This document shows positions 9,665 to 18,577 of a stretch of DNA of 64,000 nucleotides, one piece after another. This stretch comes from an uncultured Acidobacteriia bacterium (GTDB lineage Bacteria; Acidobacteriota; Terriglobia; Bryobacterales; Bryobacteraceae). Below the pieces are notes generated by a model. It was not told where the DNA came from and made no database searches. It saw only the letters and a program-made list of their open reading frames with translations. A program made the position numbers and the translations under genes. Position 1 is the first letter of the stretch, and every line of letters begins with the position of its first letter. The DNA is taken from NCBI GenBank assembly GCA_903907865.1, contig CAIVPR010000099.1, forward strand, positions 60,194-124,193, written 5' to 3'.

Positions 9665-12259
9665 TTAGATCCAGTGCCGCCTCAAGAGCCAGACCTTGAT
9701 CGTCTGGGTCACAACCATATAACTCAGAAGCGTCCCCATCAGGATCGGCCAGTAGAGCGAAGGCAGGGCCGTAAGTCCCAACGCCGGTGCCAAGGGTGAC
9801 GACGGCAGCCAGGCCCCGAACGCCATAATCGAGAGCGATGTCGCAATCAACGGCAGACTGGCGCGGCTCTGGAGGAACGGGATTTTGTCCGTCCGGATCA
9901 CGTGGATGATCAGGGTCTGGGTCATCAACGATTCCACGAACCAGCCGGTCTGGAATACGGAAGCCCGCGACGGATCCCAGCAGTTGAAGACCCAGAGCAT
10001 CACAAAGAACGTCGTGTAGTCGAAGATCGAGCTGATCGGGCCGATGAAGAGGATGAACCGTTTGATCTCCGCTATGTTCCATGGCCGCGGTTTGGCGACC
10101 TGCTCCTCATCGACGTCGTCGACCGGAATCGGCAACTGCGAGAAATCGTAGAGCAGGTTGTTGGTCAGTACCTGGATCGGTGCCATGGGAATGAACGGCA
10201 GGAAGGCGCTGGCTCCCAGCACGCTGAACATGTTGCCGAAGTTGGAGCTTGCCCCCATGCGGATGTACTTGAGGATGTTGGCGAAGACCTTACGGCCTTC
10301 GGTGACGCCGCCATCCAAGACCATCAGGTCCTTCTCCAGCAGGATCAGGTCGGCGGATTCCTTGGCGATATCGGTCGCGGTGTCCACCGAAATGCCGATA
10401 TCGGCGGCGCGCAGGGCCGGGGCGTCGTTGATACCGTCGCCCATGAACCCGACGACGTGGCCCGCGGCGCGGAGGAGCTGGATCACGCGCTGCTTGTGGG
10501 CGGGCGTGAGGCGGGCGAACAGGACGGCCTTTGACGCGGCGGCCGACAGGTCCGCGTCCGACATCTTCTCGACATCGGGCCCCAGCAGCATCGGGTCCGG
10601 GGACATGCCGACGTCGCGGCAGACCTTGCGACTGACCAGGTCGTTGTCGCCAGTGAGGATCTTCACGGAAACGCCGTGGCGGTTCAGCGCTTGGATCGCA
10701 TGCGCGGCGGTCTCCTTCGGGGGATCGAGGAACGCGACATAGCCCTTCAGGACCAGGTCGCGTTCGTCGTCCTTGGTGCACAAGCGCTTGCCCACCAGTT
10801 CCTTCCCGGCGACCGCAAGGACCCGGAACCCGTCGTTGCTCAGGTTGGCGTACTGCTCCTTGAGGCCGACCATAAGCGCGGGGTCCATCGGGGACAGCTT
10901 GCCGTCCAGCTCGAACTGGGAACAGTGGCGGAAGATCTCCTCGGGCGCGCCCTTGGTGAGAAGGACCACGCGGCCTCCGGGCTCCTCCACCAGCACAGAC
11001 ATCATGCGCCGGGTGAAGTCGAAGGGGATCTCGTCCAGCTTCTTGTGTTGGGCGACAAGGGCATGGGCGTGGAAGTCGACGCATTCGAGGATGGCGCGAT
11101 CGAGCAGATTCTTCAAGCCGGTCTGGAAGTTGCTAATTAGATAGCCATGCAGCAGCACGACGTCGCTTTCGTGGCCAGCCACGTCGCAGTGTCGCTGCAA
11201 AACGACACGGTCCTCGGTGAGCGTGCCCGTCTTGTCGGTGCACAGGACGTCCATGCCGCCGAAGTTCTGGATTGCGTTGAGGCGCTTCACGATCACCTTC
11301 TTGCGGCTCATGGCGAGTGCCCCTTTGGAGAGGCAAACCGAGACGATCATCGGCAGCATCTCGGGCGTCAGGCCGACCGCCACCGCCATCGCGAAGAAGA
11401 AGGCATCCTTCCAATTGCCCTTGGTGGCGCCGTTGATGAGAAAAACGAGCGGCACCATGATGGCCATGAAGCGGATCATCAGCCATGTGAAGCGGTTCAG
11501 GCCCTCGTCGAAGCTGGTGGGCTGCTCGGTGGCGGTCACGGAGTCGGCCATGCCGCCGAGGTAGGTTTCGGCACCGGTAACCACCACGACGCTGGTGGCC
11601 GAACCGCTCTCGACGCTGGTGCCCATGAAACAGATGTTGGCAAGGTCGGTGGGGAGGGTGGCGCTGGCCGGGAGCGGATCGTGCGACTTGTCGACGGGCA
11701 GTGATTCGCCGGTCAGACTGCCCTGGCTGACAAAGAGGTCCTTGGACGCGAGCACCCGGACGTCACCCGGGATCATGTCGCCCGCGCCCAGGTGGACGAT
11801 GTCGCCGGGCACGAGGGCGGCCAGAGGCAACTCGCACATCTTGCCGTCGCGCATGACCGTGGCCGTGACGTGGATCATGGCCTTGAGTTTGGCCGAGGCG
11901 GCGTCGGCGCGGGCCTCCTGGAAGAACCGGAGGCTGACACTGAGGGCGACCATGGCCAGCATCACGGTGCCCGCGCGGGCGTCGCCGGTTGCAAATGAGA
12001 TCGCGGAAAGCGCGGAAAGCAGAATGACGAGCGGGTTGCGGAGGATCTTTAGGAGTCGGACAAACCACCCCTCCGGGAGTTCGCGGGCGATTTCATTCGG
12101 GCCGACCGTCTTGGCCCGGACTTCCGCCTCGGCCTGGGTCAGGCCGTCTGGTGTGGTTCCGAGGCGCTGCAGCAGGAGGACGCCGTCGGTCCGGGCGGCA
12201 TCCAGGATCGCTGGCGAAACTCGGATGCCGTGCGGGGAACCCGGTTCGTTGGATGCCAT
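9665..12259 (-). CDS. mgtA: Magnesium-translocating P-type ATPase
   Basis: An 864-residue P3B-type ATPase that imports Mg2+ across the inner membrane using ATP. Visible landmarks: actuator motif TGES (183-186), the membrane segment VGLTPEMLP (about 296-304) typical of MgtA/MgtB where many P-ATPases have PEGL, phosphorylation site Asp342 in CTDKTGTLTEDR, a KGAPEE nucleotide-binding loop, and a GDGINDAPALRAADIGI hinge. The LPIPVDDVD region near the C-terminus is also characteristic of MgtA. TGGAG precedes the ATG closely. It is monocistronic, between the kinase gene and the divergent subtilase. Low Mg2+ regulation is usual for the family, but I do not see a convincing Mg2+-sensing leader in the 314-base upstream region. 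Confidence 0.93.
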   Translation of the reverse strand: MASNEPGSPHGIRVSPAILDAARTDGVLLLQRLGTTPDGLTQAEAEVRAKTVGPNEIARELPEGWFVRLLKILRNPLVILLSALSAISFATGDARAGTVMLAMVALSVSLRFFQEARADAASAKLKAMIHVTATVMRDGKMCELPLAALVPGDIVHLGAGDMIPGDVRVLASKDLFVSQGSLTGESLPVDKSHDPLPASATLPTDLANICFMGTSVESGSATSVVVVTGAETYLGGMADSVTATEQPTSFDEGLNRFTWLMIRFMAIMVPLVFLINGATKGNWKDAFFFAMAVAVGLTPEMLPMIVSVCLSKGALAMSRKKVIVKRLNAIQNFGGMDVLCTDKTGTLTEDRVVLQRHCDVAGHESDVVLLHGYLISNFQTGLKNLLDRAILECVDFHAHALVAQHKKLDEIPFDFTRRMMSVLVEEPGGRVVLLTKGAPEEIFRHCSQFELDGKLSPMDPALMVGLKEQYANLSNDGFRVLAVAGKELVGKRLCTKDDERDLVLKGYVAFLDPPKETAAHAIQALNRHGVSVKILTGDNDLVSRKVCRDVGMSPDPMLLGPDVEKMSDADLSAAASKAVLFARLTPAHKQRVIQLLRAAGHVVGFMGDGINDAPALRAADIGISVDTATDIAKESADLILLEKDLMVLDGGVTEGRKVFANILKYIRMGASSNFGNMFSVLGASAFLPFIPMAPIQVLTNNLLYDFSQLPIPVDDVDEEQVAKPRPWNIAEIKRFILFIGPISSIFDYTTFFVMLWVFNCWDPSRASVFQTGWFVESLMTQTLIIHVIRTDKIPFLQSRASLPLIATSLSIMAFGAWLPSSPLAPALGLTALPSLYWPILMGTLLSYMVVTQTIKVWLLRRHWI

Positions 12260-12573
12260 GACTCCAGTGTGGCACGGGAAAAACTAAAGCATTCACTTAA
12301 TTTTCTCCCGGAGAGGAGGGATTTACATCGCATGTCGGGACAGTCGGTCAATGACCTCACGTTGGTCGTCCTAGAAATGGCAGTTGGGGCAAGTGTTCGG
12401 CTCCCGAACAAACGCTCCCTCGCGGTCGCGGCGCGGCTGGAACCAGCCAAGCTCGGCGACCGCCCGAACGGGACCGTGTTTGACAATGGTATGGAGCCCT
12501 TCGACGGCGCGGAAACCCAACCGAGGGCCGCGCCGTTCAAAGAACAGGCCACGAAAGTGGCGAGGAGAAGAGA
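12260..12573. other. Divergent intergenic region between mgtA and subtilase gene
   Basis: This 314-base region has no convincing gene. It holds the second copy of the dispersed repeat (12373-12432), a short palindrome GGCTGGAACCAGCC just after it, and the promoters and leaders of both flanking genes. The end next to the subtilase has GGAGAAGAGA before a TTG start. Open frames here translate to low-information arginine/alanine text and I do not support them. Confidence 0.6.
12373..12432 (+). repeat. Dispersed intergenic repeat, copy 2
   Basis: Bases 12403-12432 are identical to 9588-9617. The 30 bases before it (AGAAATGGCAGTTGG onward) match the first copy with substitutions and a gap of about 9 bases. 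Same strand as copy 1, and again non-coding. Confidence 0.8.
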
Positions 12574-15500
12574 TTGCGCCCACGCTTTACCGTTTCTGCC
12601 ATGATCGCCATCGGGTTCGCCATGGCGGCCCCGGCATTTCCCCAGTCCGCACGCTACGCGCTGATTCTGAAGGACGCCCCGCTGGCGCAGACTTTCGCCA
12701 CCCGTGAGGAAATGATGAGCGCCGCCGCGACGCCGGTACAGCTCAAGATTGGGGCTGCGCAGCAGATCTTGCGGCGCGAACTGGAGACCCGCAAGTTCAC
12801 GGTGACCGGATCGTCGGCGATGTTGCTGAATGCGGTTTTTGTCGCAGCCCCTCCCGATCGGGTGGACGAACTCAAGGCGCTGCCCGGCGTACTCGGCGTG
12901 GTGCGCATGAAGCGTTACAAGCCCAGCCTCGCAAAAGCCGTACAACTCATGGGCGCGTCGGCTGCTTGGAGCCAAGTGGGCGGCGCAGCCAACGGCGGAA
13001 AGGGGATCAAGATCGGCATCATCGATTCCGGCATCGACCAGAACCATCCTTCCTTGCAGGACCCCTCGCTCGGGCCGGTAACACTTCCAAGTGGAACACG
13101 GCACGTGGCCAGCGACCCCGCATTCACAAATTCGAAGGTCATCGTGGCGCGCAGTTATGTCCGCCAATTGGCACTCGGTACCGGTGCGATTGACCCGACG
13201 ACCTCGAGCCCCGACGATTATTCAGGCCGCGACCATGTCGGCCATGGGACAGCCGTCGCCACCGCCGCGGCTGGCAACCCCAGTTCGGACACGGTGCCCA
13301 TAACCGGCATGGCACCCAAGGCGTACGTGGGCAGCTACAAGATCTTCGGCTCGCCCGAGGTGAACAACGGTGCCAGCGAAGACGTGATCATTGCGGCGCT
13401 CGAAGACGCCATCGCCGACGGCATGGATGTGATCTCCTTCTCGGTCGGCAGCCCGGCGTTTTCGGGTCCGCTGGACACCGGAGCAGCGTGCGGCAATCCC
13501 ACCGGAGTGGTGTGCGATCTTTCGGCCTCGGCGTTCGAGGCAGCAGCCCTGAAAGGCGCGCTCATCGTCGTCGCCGCCGGAAACTACGGCACCCAGGGCT
13601 GGGTGAATTACCCGACTTTCGGGACGGTCACGTCCCCCGCCACCGCGCCGTCTATCCTTGCGGTAGGGGCGATCGCCAATACCCACGGCTTCCAGATTGG
13701 TGTGCGCCTGAACGGCCCGAGCGTTCCGGCCAACCTAACGAACATCGCCGGACAATTCACGGACAGCTATTACCCCTACTACGGGGCCTTGTCCGCGCCG
13801 CTGGTTGACGTGGCAACCCTTGGCAACGACGGGTATTTGTGCACAGCTGTTCCGAACGGCTCGTTGCACGGCGCGTTCGCCTTGGTCCAACGCGGGCCGC
13901 AGGGCACCGGGGCCTGCACCTTTGAGACGAAGATGAGCAATGCCACCAATGCGGGCGCGCTTGGTGTTGTTTATTACGACTACCCCGGTAGTCCCGACTA
14001 TCCGTTCTCCCCGAGTGGGCTGACGGCATTTTCGCAGCAAGCGGTCTTCATCTCGAACGGGGACGGGGTGAATTTGAAGACATTCCTCGCATCGAATCCC
14101 GGGTATACGGTTGCGATTGACCCCGCAGCGTCTGAAGTGGCTGTGACCGCGGCGCCGGAATTGTCCTCTTACTCCTCGATGGGCCCGTCCCTCGGTCTGA
14201 ACGCGATCAAGCCGGACGTCCTCGCAATCGGCGGAGGCAGCCAGAACGGCGATCTAATTTTCATGGGAGCGCAGAGCTACGATCCCCTCGGGGACGTCTA
14301 TAGCTCTACCGGCTACATCGCGGCGGCAGGCACCAGTTTCGCAACGCCGCTGACAGCCGGTGCCGCGGCTCTGGTGAAGCAGGCGCACCCAACCTATACT
14401 GCGGCGCAAATCCGGTCCGCATTGACGAACACGGCCGCGCAGGATGTGACGATTGACGATTCGGGCAATCCTGTGAGCATCCTGCAAACGGGCGCGGGAA
14501 GGGTGGCCGCGGACTTGGCGATCAAGACCAATGTGACGGTTGCGCCGATCTCGCTGTCATTCGGTGCCTTGGCCGCTGGAGCGGTCACCAAGTCGATTCC
14601 CATCACCCTGACGAACACGGGCACGTCATCCCTGAATCTGACACTGGCAGTTATCACGACAAGTGGGTCTTCGGCGGCGACGCTGGCAGTGGACAAGCCG
14701 ACGGTGGCGTTGGCCGCAGGGACCTCGACGACCGTCACGGCCAGTCTTTCCGGCACGGCACCCGTCGCCGGTTTGTACTATGGAGCCGTGACAGTAACAG
14801 GCGGTTCCGTGCCGTTGCGGATTCCGTGGATGTACCTGGTGGGCAATCCGAACAACATCGGGGACGGTTCGGGGAATCTTGTAGCCGTGTCGGGCGATCA
14901 GAACGACGCCGTGGTTGGCAAGGTACTCCCGGACGGCATGGTTTCGTTCCAAATCACGGATGCCAACGGCGTGCCTATTTCCGGTGCCACGGTGACCTTT
15001 ACTGTCAACGCCGGCAGCGTGCCCGTCACGCTGAGCCAGGTGTCCAAGACAACAGACCAGTACGGCTTTGCGTCCGCGGTGGTTACGCTGGGATCACAGG
15101 CTGGCACATATTCGATCGAGGGCTGCATCAACAGGTGCAGCACGCGGAACCTGTTCGAATACACGTTCAGCGGCAATGTCCGGCTACCCCCAACAATCAC
15201 GCCGGGTGGCGTGGTGAGCTCCGCTCCGGCGCTTAGTACAACATCGCCAATTGTTCCAGGGTCCTATGTTTCAATCTACGGAACCGGTTTGAGCGACCTA
15301 CTCGATTCGACCACGTCGGCCCGTCTGCCGTTGGCGATAGACTACGTGACGGTAAGTTTCGATGTTCCTTCGGCTGGGATCAGCGCGCCGGGACATATCG
15401 TCTTCGTCAGCAGCGGCCAGATCAACGTGCAAGTGCCGTGGGAACTGCAGGGCCAGACGTCGGTGCAAGTGAAGGTGACGTTGGATGGAGATCCGGGCCC

Positions 15501-15912
15501 GGTGGTCACCGTTCCTGTAGCCGACTACGCGCCGGGCTTGTTCGAGTACGGTACCGGCAACGCTGCCGCCGTCGATACAAGCAAGACGTCGAATTACATC
15601 ATCACGGCGACGAATCCGGTAAAGCGCGGCACGGTGATAGAACTGTTCGGCAACGGCTTGGGACCGACGAACAACCAACCGGCCTCGGGCGAGGTGGCTG
15701 GGGTATCGCCATTGGCAACCACCAAGAGCCCGGTTACGGTGACGGTCGGGGGACAACCCGCAACCGTAGGGTTCTCCGGTTTGACCCCGGGGTTGCCGGG
15801 GTTGTACCAGCTGAATGTCACCGTACCAACAAACATCCCCGCCGGGACGCAACCTGTCGTGGTCACGGTCGGCGGGGTGTCGTCGAAGCCAACTTCGATT
15901 ACGGTGAACTAA
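12574..15912 (+). CDS. Secreted subtilisin-like S8 protease with PA and C-terminal Ig/TIGR03437-like domains
   Basis: A 1112-residue exported serine protease. The TTG at 12574 is preceded by GGAGAAGAGA and opens a signal peptide ending near FPQS; an ATG at 12601 is a weaker alternative. An I9-like propeptide follows (to about 115). The S8 triad is complete: Asp151 in IIDSGID, His224 in GHGTAV, Ser588 in AGTSFATP. A PA-type insert (about 400-510, ALVQRGPQGTGACTFE) separates His from Ser. After about 650 come beta-sandwich segments with TNTGTSSL and a big-Ig-like part, then a C-terminal region with GQINVQVPWE, APGLFEYG and GNGLGPTN, typical of the TIGR03437 domain of Solibacter proteins. Role: extracellular protein degradation, with the tail probably for surface association. 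Confidence 0.92.
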   Translation: MRPRFTVSAMIAIGFAMAAPAFPQSARYALILKDAPLAQTFATREEMMSAAATPVQLKIGAAQQILRRELETRKFTVTGSSAMLLNAVFVAAPPDRVDELKALPGVLGVVRMKRYKPSLAKAVQLMGASAAWSQVGGAANGGKGIKIGIIDSGIDQNHPSLQDPSLGPVTLPSGTRHVASDPAFTNSKVIVARSYVRQLALGTGAIDPTTSSPDDYSGRDHVGHGTAVATAAAGNPSSDTVPITGMAPKAYVGSYKIFGSPEVNNGASEDVIIAALEDAIADGMDVISFSVGSPAFSGPLDTGAACGNPTGVVCDLSASAFEAAALKGALIVVAAGNYGTQGWVNYPTFGTVTSPATAPSILAVGAIANTHGFQIGVRLNGPSVPANLTNIAGQFTDSYYPYYGALSAPLVDVATLGNDGYLCTAVPNGSLHGAFALVQRGPQGTGACTFETKMSNATNAGALGVVYYDYPGSPDYPFSPSGLTAFSQQAVFISNGDGVNLKTFLASNPGYTVAIDPAASEVAVTAAPELSSYSSMGPSLGLNAIKPDVLAIGGGSQNGDLIFMGAQSYDPLGDVYSSTGYIAAAGTSFATPLTAGAAALVKQAHPTYTAAQIRSALTNTAAQDVTIDDSGNPVSILQTGAGRVAADLAIKTNVTVAPISLSFGALAAGAVTKSIPITLTNTGTSSLNLTLAVITTSGSSAATLAVDKPTVALAAGTSTTVTASLSGTAPVAGLYYGAVTVTGGSVPLRIPWMYLVGNPNNIGDGSGNLVAVSGDQNDAVVGKVLPDGMVSFQITDANGVPISGATVTFTVNAGSVPVTLSQVSKTTDQYGFASAVVTLGSQAGTYSIEGCINRCSTRNLFEYTFSGNVRLPPTITPGGVVSSAPALSTTSPIVPGSYVSIYGTGLSDLLDSTTSARLPLAIDYVTVSFDVPSAGISAPGHIVFVSSGQINVQVPWELQGQTSVQVKVTLDGDPGPVVTVPVADYAPGLFEYGTGNAAAVDTSKTSNYIITATNPVKRGTVIELFGNGLGPTNNQPASGEVAGVSPLATTKSPVTVTVGGQPATVGFSGLTPGLPGLYQLNVTVPTNIPAGTQPVVVTVGGVSSKPTSITVN

Positions 15913-15928
15913 CGGGAACTACTTCCCG
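15913..15928. terminator. Short hairpin between convergent genes
   Basis: A perfect 6-bp stem CGGGAA-CTAC-TTCCCG sits directly after the subtilase stop and contains the stop codon of the convergent propeller gene. There is no T-run, so termination is only a possibility. Confidence 0.35.
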
Positions 15929-16995
15929 ACAACGATGATCGAGAACGAGCCGGGGAGCATCGGGCCCCGGCCCGGCCCGCGGCCTCGTCCACCACCGGCG
16001 GGCGCACCAGCCGGAGGAGTCGCGGGAGCGGCAGCGGGTGGCGGCGGCGGACCGTATTCCGCCGCGATCAAGTAGACCAAGCCGGTCTTGGCATCCAAGG
16101 TCATGGTCTTTGCGCCAGGCAGCGTCTTAACGGTCTGCTCCACCTCAAAGCTCGTGGGAGAGTTCTCCTTGATCACGGTCAAGCTGCCTTCGCCTTGTCC
16201 TTGGGAGGTAAAGAGCTCCATGGTGGCCGGATTGAAAGCGGAACCGTCAACGCCCGCGCCGATGGGTAGGGTGGTGATGATCTTTCCGTCCTTGGCGCTC
16301 ATCACGACCACGACCGCAGGCTGGCGGCAGGCTACGAACAGGATGTCGTTCTTGGCGTCGATCGAAAGACCTGCGCAGGTGCCGCCCTTGCCGTCCAAGC
16401 CGAAGTGGTTCAAGACCTTCATGGTCTTGGCGTCGACAACCGCCACATTGTCCTTGTCCTCAATGGCGACATAGATCTTGCCCTTGCCATCGGTAGCGGC
16501 CTGTTCCGGCGCGCCTTCGAGGTCGATGGTGCCCAGGATCGCACCGTCGGCACCGTTGATCACGGTCGTGGTCGGGGCGCGGTGGCTGAAAATGTAGACG
16601 TGGTTGTTGAAGGAGTCGGCGAGTATGCCGTCCGGTCCGCCTTCGACGTCAATCGTCTTGATCGGGGCTAGCGTTTTGGCGTCCCACATCGCGGCGGGCT
16701 TGCTGGTGGCGAAACCGTGGTTGGACTTGGAGTCCACGGCTGCGCCGCGGGCGTTGGTGTTGGCAATCTCGCCAGACTTTTCCAGCGTGTCCAAGTTGTA
16801 CACGTCTATCCGCGGGGCGGGGCCGGTACGGGGAACATAGAGCTTGTGGTTGGGCGGATCGGCTTGCACATAGTCAAAACCGCCGTCTCCCCCGACTTTG
16901 ACCGTTTTCAAAACCTTGTAAGGTCCTTGGGCAAAGGCGGAAGTGGCGGCGGCGACAAACAGGGCGAATGTCGGAGCGAGGGCGGAGTATCTCAT
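15919..16995 (-). CDS. Secreted YncE/YVTN-type beta-propeller protein
   Basis: A 358-residue exported protein. The signal peptide is MRYSALAPTFALFVAAATSAFA. The body consists of repeating four-stranded blades with motifs such as VYNLDTLEKSGEI, VFDAKTMKVLNHF-like segments and NPATMELFTSQG, as in seven-bladed YncE proteins. Such proteins have no catalytic site and act by binding ligands or partners in the periplasm. The C-terminus is odd: a proline-rich stretch (PPPPPAAAPATPPAG) followed by GRGRGPGRG and then a hydrophobic strand SFSIIVVGK. A similar glycine/proline low-complexity segment occurs in the esterase at 32968, suggesting a shared linker style in this genome. Confidence 0.8.
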   Translation of the reverse strand: MRYSALAPTFALFVAAATSAFAQGPYKVLKTVKVGGDGGFDYVQADPPNHKLYVPRTGPAPRIDVYNLDTLEKSGEIANTNARGAAVDSKSNHGFATSKPAAMWDAKTLAPIKTIDVEGGPDGILADSFNNHVYIFSHRAPTTTVINGADGAILGTIDLEGAPEQAATDGKGKIYVAIEDKDNVAVVDAKTMKVLNHFGLDGKGGTCAGLSIDAKNDILFVACRQPAVVVVMSAKDGKIITTLPIGAGVDGSAFNPATMELFTSQGQGEGSLTVIKENSPTSFEVEQTVKTLPGAKTMTLDAKTGLVYLIAAEYGPPPPPAAAPATPPAGAPAGGGRGRGPGRGPMLPGSFSIIVVGK

Positions 16996-17036
16996 GGCTT
17001 GAGTATAAGCCGCCCGCGCACCCTGACAGGGGAAAT

Positions 17037-18302
17037 TTACATGATTTCAGAATCGTCGCGGACCGGCATCTTGCCTGTTACCCCATCCTTACGGTTGAGG
17101 TCGTCAGCCAGGATGACCGCTTCGGCGAGATCCCGCATGGAGCGGCGAAGTCGGCGGCTTTCATTGCGCAAGCGCAGGTAGGCCTCCTCCTCGGTGAGAT
17201 TGTGCTTGAACTGCAGGATGCCCTTGGCGCGCTCGACCAGCTTCCGCGCTTCCAGCGTCCGCTTCATTTCGAGCGTTTCCGACATCAGCCGCGCGTTCTG
17301 AATCGCGATGGCGGCCTGTCCGGCAACCACCTTGACGAAGCCCACTTCCTCGTCGCCAAAGGAACGCGGTTCCTTGGTGTAGATGTTGATGGATCCGATG
17401 ACCTTGCCCTGCGAGAGCAGGGGCGCGGCCAAGGCCGAGGCAAGTCCCGACTTGCGGGCCAATTCCGGATAGCGGTAGGTCTTCTCCTCGTGGATGTTCG
17501 GGATGATGACCGGTTGGCACTCGCGGATGACGTGTTCGATCAAAGAGCCTTCCATGCGGATCGGCATGCGGTGCATGTAGTCGGGCGACGAGCAACGCGC
17601 CGCGCTCACCGTGAGTTCGCGCTTTTCCTCGTCCACCAGCAGGATGGAGCAGACGGCCGAATCCAAGGTTTCCGCAACCATCTCGGAGATGGCCTGCAGA
17701 ATGCGTTCGAGGTAGCCTTCGGCGGAAATGGTCTGGGCGACGGCGGCCAATGTCTCCAGCCGACGTACCGCGCTCTGCGACTGCTCGACCAGCTTGGACC
17801 GACCGATGACGCCGCCCATCTGCTCGCCGATGAAGGTGAGCAGGGCCACCTCGTCGGACGAATGCGGGTGCGGATCGCGGTGGTGCACGTTGATGACCCC
17901 GATCAGTTCGCCGGAATCGACCAGCGGCACCGACAGGAACGCCTCGTAGCTGTCTTCCTGCAGGGAACTGAAGCGCTTGAAACGCGAATCCTGGGAGGCA
18001 TTCTTGGCAAGAGCCACGACAGAGTTGTGTACGGCGACCCAACCCGTGATGCCTTCGCCCATCTTGAGGCGGACCGTTCCGATTTCGGAGTCGTGCGGCA
18101 ACTGCGATGCCCGCAAAACGATCTCGTTGGTGCCGTGGTCGATGAGATAAACCAGGCAAGCATCGGAGTGCGTAACATTGATGGTCAGGCCTACCAAATC
18201 CCGCAGGATCGATTCGAGGTCCTGGTCTGAGCTAACGATGCTGCTAATCCGGTGCAGCAGTGCGACTTGGCTGCCAGCGTGTTCGGCCATGATGGTTGTC
18301 AT
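17037..18302 (-). CDS. GAF-GAF-ANTAR regulator (putative transcription antiterminator)
   Basis: A 421-residue protein started at the ATG at 18302, which has AAAGGAAA just upstream; the frame extends to 18536 but that part is not protein-like. Two GAF sensor domains (about 15-160 and 180-345) are followed by an ANTAR domain at the C-terminus: RKLVERAKGILQFKHNLTEE then AYLRLRNESRRLRRS. ANTAR domains bind paired RNA hairpins and prevent termination. No DNA-binding domain is present. The gene is divergent from the TonB receptor gene. GAF input suggests small-molecule or redox sensing. Targets are unknown, and I found no paired-hairpin leader next to it. Confidence 0.9.
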   Translation of the reverse strand: MTTIMAEHAGSQVALLHRISSIVSSDQDLESILRDLVGLTINVTHSDACLVYLIDHGTNEIVLRASQLPHDSEIGTVRLKMGEGITGWVAVHNSVVALAKNASQDSRFKRFSSLQEDSYEAFLSVPLVDSGELIGVINVHHRDPHPHSSDEVALLTFIGEQMGGVIGRSKLVEQSQSAVRRLETLAAVAQTISAEGYLERILQAISEMVAETLDSAVCSILLVDEEKRELTVSAARCSSPDYMHRMPIRMEGSLIEHVIRECQPVIIPNIHEEKTYRYPELARKSGLASALAAPLLSQGKVIGSINIYTKEPRSFGDEEVGFVKVVAGQAAIAIQNARLMSETLEMKRTLEARKLVERAKGILQFKHNLTEEEAYLRLRNESRRLRRSMRDLAEAVILADDLNRKDGVTGKMPVRDDSEIM

Positions 18303-18535
18303 TTTCCTTTGTGCTTCCCGTCTTAACTTTAAGTTTAGGAGCCTGGGAGGGGGATGGTCCAATTCATTTTTTGGATCGACGGGATGGGGCTCGTGCCGGG
18401 CCCGCAATGTTTCTTTGCATCCCGGGCTGGGATTTTGCATCCGTTTCGCCCCCACCGGCGCGGACTCCTTCGGGGAGTACCGGAACTTCTCGCCCCCCCA
18501 ACAACTACTGTCGCACATCCAACACCATAAATACA

Positions 18536-18563
18536 TTGACCTGAAACATTAAACTGCTACGTT
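18536..18563 (+). promoter_or_regulatory. Candidate sigma70 promoter of TonB receptor gene
   Basis: TTGACC (18536-18541) and TACGTT (18558-18563) are separated by 16 bases. Transcription would begin about 10 bases before the ATG at 18578. This is pattern-based and the -10 is only a partial match. Confidence 0.35.
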
Positions 18564-18577
18564 AGGTGAAACCTACC

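Noticed and set aside
12260..12330. Possible Mg2+ riboswitch upstream of mgtA
   Set aside because: No M-box-like conserved core or convincing multi-stem fold; only a small CTCTCCGGGAGA hairpin is seen.
17037..18536. Longer form of the GAF-ANTAR protein starting at 18536
   Set aside because: The extra 78 residues are Cys/Trp/Pro-rich and unlike protein; a start with AAAGGAAA lies at 18302.
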